A stretch of 64,000 bases of DNA from Litchfieldia sinesaloumensis. Lineage in GTDB: Bacteria > Bacillota > Bacilli > Bacillales > Bacillaceae_L. The notes beneath the pieces are model-generated. The model searched no databases. It had not been told where the DNA came from and worked only from the letters and a program-made list of their open reading frames with translations. This document shows positions 8,942 to 17,395 of this stretch, piece by piece (the stretch's first letter is position 1; every line of letters starts with the position of its first letter). Made by a program: the position numbers and the translations under genes. The stretch spans positions 1,805,422 through 1,869,421 of the forward strand of contig NZ_LT732529.1 of assembly GCF_900156865.1 (NCBI RefSeq), written 5' to 3'.

Positions 8942-10116
8942 GATAGAAGCCACTCCTTTATCATTTCCTGGTTATTTTCTACACTTTGTTCAAGAATGCC
9001 ATTCTCAACTCTCTCAAAGGTCTCTGAGACCCATTTTCCTGGCTTTCTATCGTACCAACGTATTAAATCTGCACCGGTAATCATAATGTCAGAACGTTGT
9101 TTAATTGGTAGTTTATTGTACATTTCAGACAGCGATACTTCTTGGTATGTACCAAGAACACCCAAGACACGCTCCACTTGTTGGATACAATCTTTTCCAC
9201 TATCATACAATAGCCGCTTATTCCATCCTTTTAATAGGATGGACTCCAAACATATCAAATTTTTTATGACCTGTTCAGTTATTTTATTAGGTAACTTCCA
9301 TTGTCTTAGAAAACTCTTTATGTCTTGTTTGTCCAATAAATGACAAACTAGCGTCCAGTACTCAGATCTTCCTTTTAGTTGATTCCAGTTATATGTAGAA
9401 AAAGTTGCAAGACTTTTCGTTTCATTTTCAAATCCAGGTATGTATTGAACTAAATTTGTATCTACTAGAGTTGGAAAAGCTTCTTGGCAATTCGGCCCTG
9501 CTAGTATTTTTTCAAACTCAATTGTAATTCGCTCAACTGAAATTTTTTCTAATAGCTGTGCATTTTTTCTAATAGCTGACTGTGTGTCTTTACATAAGAA
9601 AAAGGATAATTGGCTTAAAAAACGAACAGCCCTCATCATCCTTAGTGCATCTTCACGAAAACGTTCGTTAGGGTCTCCTACTGTTTGGATTTTCTTCTCT
9701 TCAATCGCTTGCTTTCCATTAAATGGATCAATGATATCCCCATTAATTGTCATCGCAATCGCATTCATTGTAAAATCCCGTCTTTTAAGGTCTTCATGTA
9801 GTGATGTGACAAATTCTACATGTGAGGGTCTACGGTAATCCTCATACCCTTCCTCTGTCCGAAAAGTGGTCACTTCAAACTGCTCACCTTCATGTAATAC
9901 AATCACTGTACCATGAACTGCTCCAACGTCTATTGTCTTAGGAAATACAGCCATTATTTGCCCTGGTAGTGCTGAGGTTGCAATATCGATATCGCCGATG
10001 GGCCGATCGAGGAGATGATCACGGACTGAACCACCCACAAAGTATGCTTCATATCCATTGTTATGTAGTTTCGTAAGAATTGCCTTCGCTTTTCTAAATG
10101 GTTCCTTCATCTCCAT
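8926..10116 (-). CDS. cca: CCA-adding tRNA nucleotidyltransferase
   Basis: The product adds or repairs the 3' CCA of tRNAs without a nucleic acid template. It is a class II enzyme of 396 residues. The head domain holds YFVGGSVRDHLLDR and the metal-binding GDIDIA; then come FEVTTFRTEEGYEDYRRP, the RRDFTMNAIAM motif, and ERFREDALRMMRAVRF. A C-terminal tRNA-binding tail follows. A second ATG two codons downstream (10110) has better spacing from AGGGG, so the true start may be either. bshA ends 10 bases upstream and birA overlaps its 3' end. Confidence 0.95.
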   Translation of the reverse strand: MEMKEPFRKAKAILTKLHNNGYEAYFVGGSVRDHLLDRPIGDIDIATSALPGQIMAVFPKTIDVGAVHGTVIVLHEGEQFEVTTFRTEEGYEDYRRPSHVEFVTSLHEDLKRRDFTMNAIAMTINGDIIDPFNGKQAIEEKKIQTVGDPNERFREDALRMMRAVRFLSQLSFFLCKDTQSAIRKNAQLLEKISVERITIEFEKILAGPNCQEAFPTLVDTNLVQYIPGFENETKSLATFSTYNWNQLKGRSEYWTLVCHLLDKQDIKSFLRQWKLPNKITEQVIKNLICLESILLKGWNKRLLYDSGKDCIQQVERVLGVLGTYQEVSLSEMYNKLPIKQRSDIMITGADLIRWYDRKPGKWVSETFERVENGILEQSVENNQEMIKEWLLSCNPK

Positions 10117-10125
10117 TATCCCCTA

Positions 10126-11259
10126 TCAACGTTTATTCGAGAGAATAGAATAATATAAGTCCTCGTAATCATTAACAATTCGCTCTGAGTTAAACTTTAG
10201 TTGTACAGATTGAATCGCCTGTTTTGACATCGTTTTATGTAGTGTAGAATCGCTTAATAATTTAATTGCCTTGTTCGCAATATCAGGAATATCCCCAAGC
10301 TCACAAATAAAGCCATCCCTTCCTTCGTCAATTACCTCTGGAATGCCTCCGATATTTGTTCCAATTGTAGGAACCCCACAAGCCATGGCTTCAATAAGGA
10401 CTAGGCCAAAGCTTTCTTTTTCAGATAATAGCAGACTTAAGTCACTTATGGAGTATAGTTCAGCAAGGTTCTCCTGCTTACCTAAGAGTAGTACTCGGTC
10501 CTCTATTCCCAATTCCTTTATTAGTTTACAGACAGTAGTTAACTCCGGACCATCTCCGACCAATAACAGTTTTGATTTTACTTTCTTTTGAATGAGTTCA
10601 AATGCTAGGACAACATCAGTGACACGCTTTACCTTTCGAAAATTCGAAACGTGAATGACGACTTTTTCATCCATTTCTATCCCATATTGCAGACGCAAAT
10701 CCCTGACATCACGTTTGTAATAAATCTTCTCATCCACAAAATTATAAATAGTTTTGATCTCTTTTTTTGGCTCAATTAAATCGTAGGTTTGACTAACAAG
10801 TGATTGTGATACAGCTGTAACCGCATCTGATTGTTCAATTCCAAACCGAATCAAGTCTGTTAAAGACGGATCATAACCAAGAACCGTAATATCTGTTCCA
10901 TGGAGGGTCGTTACAATTTTTACGTCCCCACCAACCATTTGCTTTGCCAGATAAGCACACGCTGCATGTGGAATAGCATAATGCACATGTAAAAGATCTA
11001 GCTTCTCCCGCTTTGTAACTTCAGCCATTTTACTTGCTAACGCTAGGTCATAAGGTGGATATTTGAAGACGGAATATTGATTGACTTCCACCTCATGGAA
11101 ATAAATATTCGGATATATTTTATTAAGACGGAACGGAAGACTTGAAGAAATAAAATGAATTTCGTGTCCTTTTTCCGCTAGCAACTTCCCTAACTCTGTT
11201 GCTACGATACCCGAACCTCCAACTGAAGGGTAACAGGTAATCCCAATTTTTAGTTTCAT
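10126..11259 (-). CDS. bshA: N-acetyl-alpha-D-glucosaminyl L-malate synthase (bacillithiol step 1)
   Basis: This GT4-type retaining glycosyltransferase joins UDP-GlcNAc to L-malate, the first step to bacillithiol, the main low-molecular-weight thiol of these bacteria. It has 377 residues, equal to B. subtilis BshA. The N-terminal [19 protein letters not shown] loop, [11 protein letters not shown] and LHGTDIT, and the C-terminal [16 protein letters not shown] (E-x7-E) are diagnostic. The start is ATG 11259 ([10 protein letters not shown]) behind GGGAGATGCGAAA; an in-frame upstream ATG lacks a ribosome binding site. It lies between mgsA and cca in the dapB-mgsA-bshA-cca-birA run. ypdA at 57488 is another bacillithiol-related gene in this window. 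Confidence 0.95.
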   Translation of the reverse strand: MKLKIGITCYPSVGGSGIVATELGKLLAEKGHEIHFISSSLPFRLNKIYPNIYFHEVEVNQYSVFKYPPYDLALASKMAEVTKREKLDLLHVHYAIPHAACAYLAKQMVGGDVKIVTTLHGTDITVLGYDPSLTDLIRFGIEQSDAVTAVSQSLVSQTYDLIEPKKEIKTIYNFVDEKIYYKRDVRDLRLQYGIEMDEKVVIHVSNFRKVKRVTDVVLAFELIQKKVKSKLLLVGDGPELTTVCKLIKELGIEDRVLLLGKQENLAELYSISDLSLLLSEKESFGLVLIEAMACGVPTIGTNIGGIPEVIDEGRDGFICELGDIPDIANKAIKLLSDSTLHKTMSKQAIQSVQLKFNSERIVNDYEDLYYSILSNKR

Positions 11260-11285
11260 TTTCGCATCTCCCATTATTGGTCCAC

Positions 11286-11705
11286 TTATAAATTATTTCC
11301 TTCCTGTCTATCACGGATAATTTCACGCCATGAAATAAATCCTTGTTCTAATCCATGAATCAGAACCTCTGCAGTTCCCATATTTGTTGCTAATGGAACA
11401 GAGTACACATCACATAGTCTAATGAGTGCTGTAACATCTGGTTCATGTGGTTGAGCTGTAAGAGGATCCCTAAAAAAGATAACCATATCCATTAAATTAT
11501 TTGCAATCATTGCACCAATTTCCTGGTCGCCACCTAATGGCCCAGATTGAAATCTGTGAATTTGGAGACCAGTAGCTTCACTAATGCGCGAGCCCGTTGT
11601 TCCTGTAGCAAATAATTCATGTCGTTCTAAAATACTTTTATAAGCCGTAGAAAATTGAACAAGATCTGTTTTCTTTTTGTCGTGAGCAATTAAAGCAATT
11701 TTCAT
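11286..11705 (-). CDS. mgsA: Methylglyoxal synthase
   Basis: The product converts dihydroxyacetone phosphate to methylglyoxal and phosphate, an overflow bypass of lower glycolysis. It is 139 residues and cytoplasmic. Family motifs are [10 protein letters not shown] (residues 3-12), ATGTTGSRI, the phosphate and catalytic loop [14 protein letters not shown], and [15 protein letters not shown]. It sits directly after dapB with a 14-base gap and before bshA. Bacillithiol is used in methylglyoxal detoxification in related bacteria, so the pairing with bshA makes physiological sense; this is an inference from context. Confidence 0.95.
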   Translation of the reverse strand: MKIALIAHDKKKTDLVQFSTAYKSILERHELFATGTTGSRISEATGLQIHRFQSGPLGGDQEIGAMIANNLMDMVIFFRDPLTAQPHEPDVTALIRLCDVYSVPLATNMGTAEVLIHGLEQGFISWREIIRDRQEGNNL

Positions 11706-11719
11706 AGTATCGTATCCCC

Positions 11720-12520
11720 TTATTCGATAATATTTTCTAATCCATATACTAAAACATCTAGGTTCATTACAGTGTCCACTGATAATTTCACACCAGACAT
11801 GAAAGAAGCACGATTAAACGAGTCGTGGCGGATAGAAAGCATTTGACCATTGCCACCAAACATTACTTCTTGATGAGCTACTAACCCTGGCAGTCTTACG
11901 CTATGTATACGAATTCCATCGTACTCTGCACCACGGGCACCTTGAATTGTTTCTTTCTCATCAGGATGTCCTTGTTTCTTAGCTTCTCTAACTGTTGTTA
12001 AAAGCTCTGCGGTTTTTACAGCTGTCCCTGATGGAGCATCAAGTTTTTGATCATGGTGTAGCTCGATAATTTCGATATCTTGAAAATATTTAGCTGCCAT
12101 TTGAGAGAACTTCATCATTAATACCGCTCCTACAGCAAAGTTAGGTGCAATAATAGCCCCAATTTTACGTTCCTCCGCTAGATTTGCCAATCGATCTAAT
12201 TCTTCTTTAGTAAAACCTGTTGTTCCCACAACTGGGCGTACACCATGTTGTATAGCAACCTCAGTATGATATTTACCAGTTTCAGGTGTGGTCAAGTCAA
12301 TCAACACATCTGGGTTTGTTTCTTTAAACGCTTCTCTAATATCCGTATAAATAGGAACATCTGCATTTGAAAAACCTTCAACCTCACTTAAGGTTTTTCC
12401 GTTATTTTTATGGTCAATTACGCCTACAAGGGAAAAATTCTCTGTTTCTTGTACAAGAGCAACAGCTTCCTTTCCCATTCTCCCTCTCGGCCCTGCGATT
12501 ACAATTCTTATTGTCTTCAT
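11720..12520 (-). CDS. dapB: 4-hydroxy-tetrahydrodipicolinate reductase
   Basis: This NAD(P)H-dependent enzyme of lysine, diaminopimelate and dipicolinate synthesis has 266 residues. The Rossmann nucleotide site is [11 protein letters not shown] (residues 8-18). VGTTGFT follows, then the catalytic signature [15 protein letters not shown] (His-His and Lys) and [19 protein letters not shown]. DapB supplies both cell-wall meso-diaminopimelate and the precursor of spore dipicolinate. It is 13 bases downstream of ypjD and 15 upstream of mgsA. Confidence 0.96.
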   Translation of the reverse strand: MKTIRIVIAGPRGRMGKEAVALVQETENFSLVGVIDHKNNGKTLSEVEGFSNADVPIYTDIREAFKETNPDVLIDLTTPETGKYHTEVAIQHGVRPVVGTTGFTKEELDRLANLAEERKIGAIIAPNFAVGAVLMMKFSQMAAKYFQDIEIIELHHDQKLDAPSGTAVKTAELLTTVREAKKQGHPDEKETIQGARGAEYDGIRIHSVRLPGLVAHQEVMFGGNGQMLSIRHDSFNRASFMSGVKLSVDTVMNLDVLVYGLENIIE

Positions 12521-12532
12521 CTCGTTTCCTCC

Positions 12533-12868
12533 TCAGTTGTTTGTATCAATTCGAGTCCATCTGTCTTTATCTCTTGTATTAAATTTGTTCATAACTGTAT
12601 TATGTGCGTCTTCAAGGTCAATGTTCAAGGAATTTGCAAGACAAATCAGAACAAACAACATGTCGCCTGTTTCTTCAGCAACCGTTTTTTGAGCTTCAGT
12701 CTCTTTCTTAGGTTTTTCACCGTGGTGGTGGTTCACTTCTCTGGCTAGTTCTCCTAATTCCTCAGTTAGTCTTGCTAGTAGTGCAAGAGGACTAAAATAC
12801 CCTTCTTTAAATTGGCTTATGTATGCATCAACTTCCTGCTGAAGCTGTTTCATTGTTTTATCTGCCAT
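12533..12868 (-). CDS. ypjD: MazG-like nucleotide pyrophosphohydrolase YpjD
   Basis: This is a 111-residue all-alpha NTP pyrophosphatase of the MazG-like group. The metal-binding pattern is visible as LTEELGELAREVNH (E-x2-E), then EETGDMLFVLICLAN (E-x2-D). Such enzymes hydrolyse (d)NTPs or modified nucleotides; the exact substrate cannot be read here. The start is ATG 12868 after GAGGTGATAGAT, giving the same length as the B. subtilis protein. It is the first gene of the run ypjD-dapB-mgsA-bshA-cca-birA and is divergent from ypjC. Confidence 0.9.
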   Translation of the reverse strand: MADKTMKQLQQEVDAYISQFKEGYFSPLALLARLTEELGELAREVNHHHGEKPKKETEAQKTVAEETGDMLFVLICLANSLNIDLEDAHNTVMNKFNTRDKDRWTRIDTNN

Positions 12869-12896
12869 ATCTATCACCTCTTCATTTCTATTTCTT

Positions 12897-12926
12897 ATGT
12901 TAGCTCAAATAATGGTATTTTGACAA
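12897..12926 (-). promoter_or_regulatory. Possible promoter for ypjD-dapB-mgsA-bshA-cca-birA
   Basis: Minus strand: TTGTCA (12926-12921), 18 bases, TAACAT (12902-12897), about 30 bases before the ypjD start. The -35 matches consensus at five of six positions; the -10 is weak. Confidence 0.4.
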
Positions 12927-12949
12927 ACTTTTCTTTTACATGACATGAT

Positions 12950-12978
12950 TTGTAAGTATTTTATCCATACTCTATAAT
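12950..12978 (+). promoter_or_regulatory. Probable sigma-A promoter for ypjC
   Basis: Plus strand: TTGTAA (12950-12955), 17 bases, TATAAT (12973-12978), a perfect -10. It lies 38 bases before the ypjC start and is back-to-back with the ypjD promoter. Confidence 0.6.
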
Positions 12979-13016
12979 AAGGTGGCAATAATTTCTATAT
13001 TCGGGGGTAAATTACG

Positions 13017-13883
13017 TTGAAGTTATCAATTAAAAGTATCTTTTTTATTTTACTAGGTTCTGCAATTTTCTCTTTTGGGATTGTCCATTTTAATATGCAA
13101 AATAATCTTGCTGAGGGTGGATTCACCGGAATTACCCTATTGCTTTACTTTCTTTTTGAATTTGATCCATCCTACTCAAACTTAATTTTAAATATCCCAC
13201 TGTTTATACTTGGATGGAAGCTACTTGGGCGTACTGCGTTCTATTATACACTTATCGGCACAATAAGTGTTTCCGTTTTCTTATGGATATTTCAACGGTA
13301 TCAATTTGCAATTCCCCTTGATGGAGATTTAATGCTTGCAGCCTTGTTTGCGGGTGTTTTTATTGGAGTTGGGCTCGGAATTATCTTCCGCTATGGAGGT
13401 ACAACTGGTGGAGTAGATATCATTGCTCGACTTGTCCGAAAGTACGTTGGTTGGTCGATGGGTAAGACTATGTTTTTATTCGATGCGGTTGTTATCACAG
13501 TCTCTCTCATATTTTATCTTTCACATAGAGAAGCCATGTACACATTGCTTGCCGTTTTTATTGGAGCAAGGGTGATTGATTTTATGCAGGAGGGTGCATA
13601 TGCAGCAAGAGGTGCAATGATTATTTCTGAGCAAAATGATAAAATTGCAGAAAAAATCTTACATGAGATGGAACGTGGTGTCACAATATTAAAAGGTATG
13701 GGATCATACACAAAACAAGAGAAGCATATTTTATATTGTGTCGTGGGTAGAAGCGAGGTTGGCCGCTTAAAACAGGTTATCATTTCAGTAGACCCACATG
13801 CCTTTGTCTCTGTTAGTGATGTTCATGATGTACTAGGAGAAGGATTTACATTAGATGAAGAAAAAAAACCAATTGAAAGGTGA
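13017..13883 (+). CDS. ypjC: YitT-family membrane protein YpjC
   Basis: This is a 288-residue integral membrane protein of the YitT/DUF161 family. It has about five N-terminal membrane segments (for example FFILLGSAIFSFGIVHFN and AALFAGVFIGVGLGIIFRYG), the family signature GGTTGGVDIIARLV, and a cytoplasmic C-terminal DUF2179 domain (GVTILKGMGSYTKQEKHILY, then DPHAFVSVSDVHDVLG). It starts at TTG 13017, ten bases after the GGGGGTAA ribosome binding site. Transport function is often suspected for this family but not established. It is one of only four plus-strand genes here, divergent from ypjD and ending at a bidirectional terminator shared with the next gene. Confidence 0.92.
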   Translation: MKLSIKSIFFILLGSAIFSFGIVHFNMQNNLAEGGFTGITLLLYFLFEFDPSYSNLILNIPLFILGWKLLGRTAFYYTLIGTISVSVFLWIFQRYQFAIPLDGDLMLAALFAGVFIGVGLGIIFRYGGTTGGVDIIARLVRKYVGWSMGKTMFLFDAVVITVSLIFYLSHREAMYTLLAVFIGARVIDFMQEGAYAARGAMIISEQNDKIAEKILHEMERGVTILKGMGSYTKQEKHILYCVVGRSEVGRLKQVIISVDPHAFVSVSDVHDVLGEGFTLDEEKKPIER

Positions 13884-13960
13884 GAGATTAGCACCGTATT
13901 TACAGAAAAATTTGCTCATTGATATGAAGGTTTAAAACTCCCTTAAGTAAGCTGACAAAG

Positions 13961-13994
13961 AAAAACCAGTTATCTTTATCGATAACTGGTTTTT
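13961..13994. terminator. Bidirectional terminator between ypjC and the zinc peptidase gene
   Basis: AAAAACCAGTTATC and GATAACTGGTTTTT form a perfect 14-bp stem with a 6-base loop between two convergent genes. A and T tracts at both ends make it work in either direction. Confidence 0.9.
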
Positions 13995-13996
13995 AT

Positions 13997-14674
13997 CTAT
14001 TCTTCTGAACGAGTCATTCCTGTGTACATTAAGATTAATCTTAATAGTTCAAGTACTGCTACTGCTGCTGCTGCCACATACGTTAGTGCCGCTGCGTTTA
14101 GAACCTTTTTCGTTTCACGCTCTTCATCGTTTCGGATAACACCTGCTGATACAATTTCATTCATTGCCCGTGACGAAGCATTAAATTCAACAGGTAGAGT
14201 TACTAACTGGAATAAAACTGCTGCCGCCATAAAGATAATTCCATATAGCATAAGGCTAGGTATTGTAAATATCATACCTGCAATGATTAAAATCCACGAA
14301 AAGTTTGAACCAATGTTAGCTACAGGAACTAACGCATGGCGGAAACGTAAAAATGCATAGTTTTGTTGATCCTGAATAGCATGCCCTACTTCATGGGCAG
14401 CTACTGCAGCACCCGCAACTGAGTTTCCGTAATAGTTTTCAGTTGAAAGTCGAACAACTTTTGATCTTGGGTCATAGTGGTCTGATAGCACACCAGGCGT
14501 TTCTTCGATTCTGACATCATACAAGCCATTTTGGTCAAGTATTCTTCTAGCTACTTCTGCACCTGACATACCTGATGAAGAAGGAATTTGTGAATACTTC
14601 TTATATGCGCTTTTCACTTTAATTTGCGCATAAATTGGAATGATAATGATCAAAGCAAAATATACAAGAATCAT
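13997..14674 (-). CDS. Membrane zinc metallopeptidase (YugP type)
   Basis: This 225-residue protein of the neutral zinc metallopeptidase family PF04298 corresponds to B. subtilis YugP. It has an N-terminal membrane segment and two or three C-terminal ones (WILIIAGMIFTIPSLMLYGIIF and a helix near 195-215). The zinc-binding HEVGH lies at 94-98 within AVAAHEVGHAIQDQ. The catalytic histidines and glutamate are intact. The start ATG 14674 follows GGAGGATTAAAGA. Substrates are unknown. In B. subtilis yugP lies elsewhere on the chromosome, so its place beside ypjB is a local difference in gene order. Confidence 0.9.
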   Translation of the reverse strand: MILVYFALIIIIPIYAQIKVKSAYKKYSQIPSSSGMSGAEVARRILDQNGLYDVRIEETPGVLSDHYDPRSKVVRLSTENYYGNSVAGAAVAAHEVGHAIQDQQNYAFLRFRHALVPVANIGSNFSWILIIAGMIFTIPSLMLYGIIFMAAAVLFQLVTLPVEFNASSRAMNEIVSAGVIRNDEERETKKVLNAAALTYVAAAAVAVLELLRLILMYTGMTRSEE

Positions 14675-14752
14675 TCTTTAATCCTCCAAACTTTAATATA
14701 CTTTAATTTTAGTGAGAGTCGTACGTAAAGTCAATTGTCTTGCTTACAAAAA

Positions 14753-14781
14753 TCAAAAAAGAAAAAGTGGGTCTCACCCAC
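14753..14781 (-). terminator. Terminator after ypjB
   Basis: Minus strand: GTGGGT, GAG loop, ACCCAC followed by TTTTTCTTTTTT. It lies directly after the ypjB stop codon. Confidence 0.85.
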
Positions 14782-14783
14782 CT

Positions 14784-15584
14784 CTACCGTTCCTCATAAT
14801 CTCTTTGTTTCTGTCTTTTTTGTTTGTCGCCTTTATATTTTCTCCAACCGACGTAAATTAATGTGAGAATTATAGCACCTCCGGTGGAGATCATCACCCA
14901 AATAAGGGATGGATCGGCCTCATCCTCTTTCATACGCTCAAACAGGTTCTTAAGATCAAGTTCCATCTGATCAAGCTGTTGTATCCTAGTAGCTGTTTTT
15001 AGTTCTTCATTTCGATACTCATCTAAAAATGCAATATGTGAATCTATTTTTTGAACATCCACAGGTGTCATATCGACAGTAATGCTTGGATGAATCATAT
15101 TATATTTTGATAGAAAGATAGTCAGGAGTTGATTAAAATTTTCGGTATCCCCTTCCTCTACCGTTTCTTTCATTTGACCAAATGTAGTCATGATTGAGTC
15201 TTCCAATTCCGTCCACATTGGCTGATGCTCGGATCTCATCGCGTCAATGACCAAACGAAATTGTGTCACTCGATTAATTCTCTCCTCAAAGCTAAGGGAT
15301 GATGAATTAACAGCATCTAATGCTGTGTTATGAGTACTGGTGATAATACGTAGATCATCCATTGAAAATGATTGTTCCCTCTGACTCATTCGTAAAAATT
15401 CGTTAGAGAAATGTGTTAAAAATTGCTTAGCATCCTGGTATCTTTCTTGCTTCACCATTTGCAGGGCTTGATCGGAAATTTGATCAAGCTTATCCCAGTT
15501 TTCTTCGTTGGAGGCAGCTGCTATGGATATAGGATGGATCATAACTATAAAACAAATAATACATATCATTCTAGAAATTTTCAT
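14784..15584 (-). CDS. ypjB: Sporulation protein YpjB
   Basis: This 266-residue protein has an N-terminal signal peptide (MICIICFIVMIHPISIAAAS), a helical extracytoplasmic region, and one C-terminal membrane anchor (LIWVMISTGGAIILTLIYVGW) with a basic cytoplasmic tail. It belongs to the YpjB sporulation family; mother-cell expression is known for the B. subtilis homologue, though its exact job is not clear to me. The start ATG 15584 is behind GGAGGGACAAGT. Its 3' end is marked by a terminator, and upstream lies a repeat element (15646-15780) separating it from ypjA. Confidence 0.88.
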   Translation of the reverse strand: MKISRMICIICFIVMIHPISIAAASNEENWDKLDQISDQALQMVKQERYQDAKQFLTHFSNEFLRMSQREQSFSMDDLRIITSTHNTALDAVNSSSLSFEERINRVTQFRLVIDAMRSEHQPMWTELEDSIMTTFGQMKETVEEGDTENFNQLLTIFLSKYNMIHPSITVDMTPVDVQKIDSHIAFLDEYRNEELKTATRIQQLDQMELDLKNLFERMKEDEADPSLIWVMISTGGAIILTLIYVGWRKYKGDKQKRQKQRDYEER

Positions 15585-15645
15585 ACTTGTCCCTCCTCAA
15601 CATCTAGTAAAATGTATGATAGTTTGGACAAGAGTAGACCTACTT

Positions 15646-15780
15646 TTTATTTATATTAAGCAGAAGTATTTACTTCTGCTTAATATAAATAAAGCCTCCG
15701 GCGGATGCCACGATTTTTCAAAGGTGTTTTTCGAGCAGGCTCGAAAAAAAATCGGGCGCAAATACGCATATGCGTATTTG
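15646..15780. repeat. Structured dispersed repeat, copy 1
   Basis: This intergenic element between ypjA and ypjB has four parts. (1) A perfect inverted repeat with 23-bp arms and a 2-base loop (15646-15693). (2) The core GCCTCCGGCGGATGCC (15694-15709), followed by ACGATTTTTCAAAGG. (3) A 10-bp stem TTTTTCGAGC/GCTCGAAAAA (15727-15748). (4) A 22-bp perfect palindrome centred on GCATATGC (15759-15780). The core plus the following ~30 bases recur at 50052-50225 in the opposite orientation. There is no open frame of note in it. Confidence 0.8.
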
Positions 15781-15781
15781 A

Positions 15782-16372
15782 TTATAGTAGTTCTAATTTA
15801 TACCGGTCTTTTTTAATACAAAGAAGATATGCGATTAGAATTGAGACGATACTCAACCAAAATGTAAAATAGCCGATTTGTGGTATATATTGATCCAAAA
15901 CACTATATCTCGGCATCATAAAAAACACATAATCAATCACGTCATTATGTAAAGTCCATACAGCAGCAATAATTAAATGAATAGGCTTTATGCGATAATA
16001 CGGGGCATAAAGCAATCCTTGAATCGCCATGCCTAAGTGAGACAGTATAAGCATGTATCCATAAATATCTAACCCATCAACAAAATAAGTAAGAATATTC
16101 ATTACAACTGCCCAGATCCCATATTTAAAAAGAGTAACAATTGCGAGCGCTTCAATAAGAGGCCAATTTGTACGTAATAGAAACGCAATTAGCACAAAGC
16201 AAAAGAACAAGCTTGCTGTTGGACTATCCGGAACAAAGATTAAGTATTTTGGAGGTGTAACAGCTAACTGACTTTCATACCAAACATAGCCATAGATTGT
16301 TCCTGGAACATTTATGAGCAGAAGAATCAAAAGCACCCAACGTTGTCCCATTAAATAGGCAAACCATTTCAT
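15782..16372 (-). CDS. ypjA: YpjA membrane protein (DUF1405)
   Basis: This 196-residue integral membrane protein has about six hydrophobic segments, starting with WVLLILLLINVPGTIYGYVWY, and the conserved central stretch LIFVPDSPTASLFFCF. That PDSPTA motif and the length identify the DUF1405 family (B. subtilis YpjA). It ends in a short basic tail (CIKKDRYKLELL). The function is unknown. It lies downstream of the qcrABC cluster, separated by the qcr terminator. The ribosome binding site GAAGG is about 11 bases from ATG 16372, longer than ideal. Confidence 0.88.
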   Translation of the reverse strand: MKWFAYLMGQRWVLLILLLINVPGTIYGYVWYESQLAVTPPKYLIFVPDSPTASLFFCFVLIAFLLRTNWPLIEALAIVTLFKYGIWAVVMNILTYFVDGLDIYGYMLILSHLGMAIQGLLYAPYYRIKPIHLIIAAVWTLHNDVIDYVFFMMPRYSVLDQYIPQIGYFTFWLSIVSILIAYLLCIKKDRYKLELL

Positions 16373-16437
16373 ATATGTACCAACCTTCCATTTTTCTTAC
16401 TTCAAGATTCTCTCACAGGGGTTGCTTTGTCAAGATT

Positions 16438-16466
16438 AAAAAAAGCTGACCCAAGAGTCAGCTTTT
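16438..16466 (-). terminator. Terminator of qcrABC
   Basis: Minus strand: AAAAGCTGAC, 6-base loop, GTCAGCTTTT, followed by a run of T. It starts 8 bases after the qcrC stop. Confidence 0.9.
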
Positions 16467-16473
16467 AGTTTGA

Positions 16474-17241
16474 TTATTTAGAGGTTACACTTGAAATAAA
16501 CTCTGCAAGTTTTTGTAATTCTTCGTCAGTTCCTTCGAATAAACCAGCAGGCATTTGCCCTTGACCATTCTTAGCGATGTCTTTAATTGCATCTGGTTCT
16601 AAACCATTATCAACTAAAGCTTTCCCTGCAGGTCCACCTTCTAGGCTACCTCCGTGACATCCGATACAACCTTTTTCTTGATAAAGCAAGTATCCTTCCG
16701 ATTCTTTATCAATTTCTGCTTCTGCTACAATCTTAGAAGACTCAGCTCTTGCTTCCCAGTCTACTTGAGAAACAGATTCCCATGTTAAGTAAACTGTTGC
16801 AGCAATTGCTAATAGCATAAGACCAGTTGCAACTGGACGCTTTGCTGGTCTGCGCTCTGGACCACGATCTAGGAATGGAGCAAGTAAAAGTGCTCCAAAA
16901 GCAAGACCTGGAATTACGAGTGCACCAATTACAGTATAAGGTCCTGATGCATAAGAATACTTAAGCAATTGATATAAGAATAAGAAATACCAGTCTGGTA
17001 ATGGAATATATCCTGCCGCAGTAGGGTCAGCGATTTTTTCCAAAGGTGATGGGTGTGCTGCTGTTAAACATAAAAAGCCCACTAGGAAAACAGAACCAAC
17101 TAACCATTCTTTCAATAAGAAGTTTGGCCAGAACGCTTCTGTTTTTCCTGGATACTCGGAATAATCCTTGGGAATATGCTTTTTATTGCTCACAGGAACA
17201 CGGGAGTCCCCAACAAATTTCATTCCTTTTCCGCGATGCAT
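16474..17241 (-). CDS. qcrC: Menaquinol:cytochrome c oxidoreductase, cytochrome b/c subunit
   Basis: This 255-residue subunit fuses the C-terminal part of cytochrome b (subunit IV-like) to a membrane-bound cytochrome c. Three hydrophobic helices include VGSVFLVGFLCLTAAHPSP and MLLAIAATVYLTW, with the quinol-site motif PDWYF (82-86) between helices. The heme c site is CIGCH (192-196) and the axial Met is in GQMPAGL (near 230). The length equals B. subtilis QcrC. It carries electrons from menaquinol toward cytochrome c at the membrane. ATG 17241 follows GGAGGGGGACCGATT. A 154-base gap separates it from qcrB, longer than the 4-base gap between qcrA and qcrB. Confidence 0.96.
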   Translation of the reverse strand: MHRGKGMKFVGDSRVPVSNKKHIPKDYSEYPGKTEAFWPNFLLKEWLVGSVFLVGFLCLTAAHPSPLEKIADPTAAGYIPLPDWYFLFLYQLLKYSYASGPYTVIGALVIPGLAFGALLLAPFLDRGPERRPAKRPVATGLMLLAIAATVYLTWESVSQVDWEARAESSKIVAEAEIDKESEGYLLYQEKGCIGCHGGSLEGGPAGKALVDNGLEPDAIKDIAKNGQGQMPAGLFEGTDEELQKLAEFISSVTSK

Positions 17242-17350
17242 AATCGGTCCCCCTCCTTTTTAGAGAATTATCATTCAAAAGAGTTTGCACATATCTTTTC
17301 AAACAAGTTGAACAAATTCGAGTACTTTACCTCAAAGGTATTCATGTATG

Positions 17351-17386
17351 CTGTGCATTTAAAAGTCACTTACCATGAATGCACAG
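17351..17386 (-). other. Stem-loop in the qcrB-qcrC gap
   Basis: CTGTGCATT (17351-17359) and AATGCACAG (17378-17386) form a perfect 9-bp stem with an 18-base loop, right after the qcrB stop codon. No T run follows, so it is not a classical terminator. It may protect the qcrAB part of the message or tune qcrC levels. Confidence 0.5.
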
Positions 17387-17395
17387 TCTTCAATC

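Noticed and set aside
12410-12748. 112-codon plus-strand frame across dapB and ypjD
   Set aside because: It is antisense to two clear genes, with low-complexity hydrophobic composition and no initiation signal.
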